A stretch of 64,000 bases of DNA. Origin: Diphasiastrum complanatum (lineage: Eukaryota > Streptophyta > Lycopodiopsida > Lycopodiales > Lycopodiaceae). Below the pieces are notes generated by a model that was not told the origin of the DNA, did no database searches, and saw only the letters and a list, made by a program, of their open reading frames with translations. A program made the translations under genes and the position numbers. This document shows, piece by piece, positions 61,594 through 64,000 of the stretch. The stretch covers positions 12,896,476 to 12,960,475 of the forward strand of contig CM055092.1 of NCBI GenBank assembly GCA_029204225.1, in the 5' to 3' direction. Numbering within the stretch: the first letter of the stretch is position 1; every line of letters begins with the position of its first letter.

Positions 61594-62508
61594 CTAATAA
61601 CAAAGGTGTTCGCCCACTTGGTGAATAGGCTTCGGCTTTAACAGCACAGGACATCTCCTCGGCATGCGTGGAGCTGTAAAATCAGTGTGATAAGTGGTAT
61701 TTCCAGCAAAGCTTTCCGAAGGCATGGGCAGTGCTTCCTTCATACGAATACCTCTCACAGGCCTCCTGATCTCCCACGCCCTGAACTTGTCATGATACGT
61801 AGTTAAGCCATCAAAGAGAGCTCCTCCTGGATTGGTAAGCGACGCCTCATGCTTCACTGGGGGAGCCCTCTTCAACAACGGCTTCGGCCCATAATCTGCT
61901 GCATGAGTAGTCGTGCCATGGAATGGTCCAGTTTCTACCAGCTTAGGCTTCTCGGTCCTCCGAAACGGCTTCAAATTCTTACTCTTGTCCCAGAACGCTA
62001 CCTTGTAGGTGGTGATATCATCAAATACTCCATCGCTCTTTGAGTTCTCTGCTTGCTTGGTCGGAGCTCTAATCACCAAAGGCCACTGCTTATAGTCACA
62101 TTTGTTGGTTGTTCTGTCATCGAAAGGCGCAGAGTTGGCTTGCACAGGAGGCTTCTGATGGGGATGGCGAGGCTGCACAGGGAACTTGGTGAATCGCGTT
62201 GCATACTCAGATACAGCATCGGTGAGCTCTCCCGACGGGATGCAATTTTCCAGCGTCTTCCCACTGGGCACGTGCCTTTGTCGCTGTGGTATTTTCTTCT
62301 TCTCAAAATCTACGTGGTAGGTTGTGAGACCTGAGAATGGAGCTTCGTTTATGGGAGCAGGAGGAGGCTTGTGAGCCTTTCTCGCAGCCAGTGGCCAGGC
62401 AGGGTATTTCTGAATGTACTCAGACTTTCTATCTGGAGGAAAACCGCTTGCACCCAAATCACGCTTCGGTGGGCATTTGTGCTGACCACAGGTGCACAGA
62501 GTGCACAT
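61594..62508 (-). CDS. SAXO-type axonemal microtubule-binding protein
   Basis: Single open frame of 304 residues. The Cys-rich start MCTLCTCGQHKCPPKRDLG is the SAXO (FAM154) N-terminal signature, followed by SEYIQKYPAWP. Six Mn-type microtubule-binding repeats can be seen: FSGLTTYHVDF, FDDRTTNKCDY, FDDITTYKVAF, FHGTTTHAADY, FDGLTTYHDKF and FAGNTTYHTDF, spaced about 35-60 residues apart and separated by Pro/Lys-rich linkers. SAXO proteins stabilise axonemal microtubules of cilia and flagella and are kept in plants that make flagellated sperm. The frame is free of stops and frameshifts and appears to be one exon, so the gene looks functional, with sperm-limited expression expected. Confidence 0.9.
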   Translation of the reverse strand: MCTLCTCGQHKCPPKRDLGASGFPPDRKSEYIQKYPAWPLAARKAHKPPPAPINEAPFSGLTTYHVDFEKKKIPQRQRHVPSGKTLENCIPSGELTDAVSEYATRFTKFPVQPRHPHQKPPVQANSAPFDDRTTNKCDYKQWPLVIRAPTKQAENSKSDGVFDDITTYKVAFWDKSKNLKPFRRTEKPKLVETGPFHGTTTHAADYGPKPLLKRAPPVKHEASLTNPGGALFDGLTTYHDKFRAWEIRRPVRGIRMKEALPMPSESFAGNTTYHTDFTAPRMPRRCPVLLKPKPIHQVGEHLCY

Positions 62509-63437
62509 ACAAAGCTTTCCTTCAACCTGTAGCCATGCAGTTCGTCAATCGCGTCATGTTCAGGACCATTCAAGCATTTGCTTGTCTACAAGCTCAGAAC
62601 ACAAATTTGAGAAAGCAAGTCTGTGTGAAGTTGGATTTATTTCAATCCTTGGCACTTTAGATAGCTTGAGAGTACAAGCAAAATTCAAATGTCCCCAATC
62701 TCCTATACTTTGCCATTGTTAATGGATCACCTGGAATACCTGCAGCAACTTAGCTTTCTAATTCAATTGCCAATCAAGGCATTGCTCTCTGCAATCCTAG
62801 CAAGGCTGTTGGCTGCATGTTTCCTTTAGTGTCTTAAGTTTTCTCTTTTGCTATGATAATTAAGAAAGGAACGGTTATTGATCTTTCTAAGTAGAAAAGA
62901 AGTGCTAGCAATGTACTGGCAAAACATTTTGATCCGGTGGGAGTTCGTTGAGGACTTCAATGTCCTTCGAGCTGCTTGGACTCATTCTGATACAGCGCTT
63001 TCCGCAACAAGCTCGTCAATGCTAAGACTTGAGCCTGTACAATAAAAACCAGCTGCTGCATGCATGAGTCTGGAATACAACAAAGCGTTTACAAGTTTAA
63101 CATTCCCATGCAACACATGATACTTCGTAGCAATTCATGTATGGATCGTAGCAACTAAGAACTTCTTATCTGATGTATCGTGAGATTGACATCTTGCCTC
63201 ATAACTGCATAAAGCAAAAACTGTATCGTGAGATTAACATCTTGCCTCATAACTGCATAAAGCAAAAACATCACTTCGTGGGTTGAATTTGCTTCAGAAG
63301 CTGATTACTAAACTGCTACCTGCTCAGCTGCCCATCAAATTACTTCAAGACTCTTAAAGTAAGGGAGAAATTGTGAAGCTTTTTGAGCGATACCGAGGAG
63401 GAGAGCAGCCATACGATGGCGCTTCGGGCGCTTCGGG

Positions 63438-63439
<2 letters not shown>
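62509..63439. other. Upstream region of the SAXO gene
   Basis: No other gene. Contains the 48 bp tandem duplication at 63174-63269 and presumably the SAXO 5' UTR and promoter. Confidence 0.5.
63174..63269. repeat. 48 bp tandem duplication
   Basis: Two adjacent 48-base units beginning TGTATCGTGAGATTRACATC and ending AAAGCAAAAAC differ at one base (G/A), so the duplication is recent. Confidence 0.95.

Positions 63440-63493
<54 letters not shown>
63440..63493. repeat. (GA)n microsatellite
   Basis: Pure GA run of about 54 bases just after a GGCGCTTCGGGCGCTTCGGG stretch. Confidence 0.95.
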
Positions 63494-63497
<4 letters not shown>

Positions 63498-63552
63498 GTA
63501 GGGACGTGTCCTTTAGAAGTTACCCTTAACGATTAAGGACATGCCTGGGTTT

Positions 63553-63640
63553 CCACTTGGATGTCTTTTAAGCCTTAAAAGCTCCCATACGTGAACTATT
63601 TATTGATTTTTTAGACCACGTGGCAAAATTGATTTTTCCA
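63553..63640 (+). promoter_or_regulatory. Recurrent promoter-like module, copy 4
   Basis: CCACTTGGATGTCTTTTAAG, then CATACGTG, then ACCACGTGGCAAAATTGATT about 57 bases after TTGGATG. The TCCAACGGT end is replaced by TTCCACAAC. It lies about 1 kb upstream of the SAXO gene in antisense orientation. Confidence 0.4.
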
Positions 63641-64000
63641 CAACATTATTGCACCCATTTAAGAGGTATTTTTTGTACATTTATGGAATCAAGTTGGCAT
63701 TTGCGGTTAGGATGCTAAACCATAAAATTGTGTGCAAACAAATGTAACAAAAATTAGGGTTCTATAGCTTTCTACATTGGGTAGGATGAAACAAGAAAGA
63801 AGGGTGAATATTCAACTCTTGGACAAAGAACCATATGTCTATAGACTGTTTTAAATGGTTTTTCTTTGATATGGGATGGTTAGGCTAGGATTTGGTATGT
63901 CTGGAAAGCATGGATATACTCAGACCTTTCCATACTCGTATAAGACTATTTAATAGTCATATGAATCAGTATGGTATGGATTGTTAAAAATTCACAATTC
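63641..64000. other. Gene-free right edge
   Basis: AT-rich, nothing recognised. Confidence 0.5.

Overview
The window is nuclear DNA from a large, repeat-rich plant genome. Genes are sparse, introns are split by GT-AG sites, Ty1-copia, Ty3-gypsy, hAT and CACTA relics fill most of the space, and at least nine long GA/CT microsatellites occur. A SAXO-type axonemal gene at the right edge points to a plant with flagellated sperm (bryophyte, lycophyte, fern, cycad or Ginkgo) rather than a flowering plant or Pinaceae conifer. The large genome style fits a fern or a similar lineage best, but that is inference.

Ordinary host genes number three: a four-TM membrane protein resembling plant MEE60 (16960-17815, minus), a two-helix membrane protein with a PH-like domain in six coding exons (29672-38353, plus, with a 6.5 kb transposon-filled intron), and the SAXO gene (61594-62508, minus). 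A ~100 bp sequence module (TTGGATG ... GACGTGGCRAAATTGA ... TCCAACGGT) recurs at 482, 709, 27273 and 63553, in promoter-like DNA.

Layout. 1-3800: promoter-like DNA and a decayed coiled-coil ORF. 3796-8170: two LTR-plus-leader arms in inverted orientation around a copia relic. 8221-13949: a young copia element whose reverse transcriptase has been replaced by 1.1 kb of unrelated open frame. 13950-16900: LTR debris and a 115 bp hairpin. 16960-17815: MEE60-like gene. 19070-20030: CACTA TNP2 relic. 23050-25123: gypsy gag-protease relic. 26610-26850: palindromic MITE-like element. 27273-38353: the PH-like gene with nested gypsy, LTR and hAT relics. 41949-45829: truncated gypsy gag-pol. 45830-53005: unusual DNA element. 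53190-55218: second gag-protease relic, opposite strand. 55699-59395: second copia-family element with integrase, RT and RNase H replaced by other coding sequence. 61594-62508: SAXO gene.

The most interesting unit is 45830-53005. One strand carries a five-exon DDE-type transposase whose superfamily I cannot assign. The opposite strand, convergent, carries an intron-containing gene that starts with a divergent histone H3 (short tail, almost complete histone fold, basic C-terminal extension), followed by an uncharacterised domain, a Ulp1/C48-type cysteine protease and a further conserved tail. Both genes are disrupted by stops and frameshifts, so this copy is decayed, but the combination (DDE transposase + histone H3 + C48 protease) is one I do not recognise from described plant transposons. 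The link between the histone part and the protease part is inferred from strand, spacing and order, not from an unbroken reading frame.
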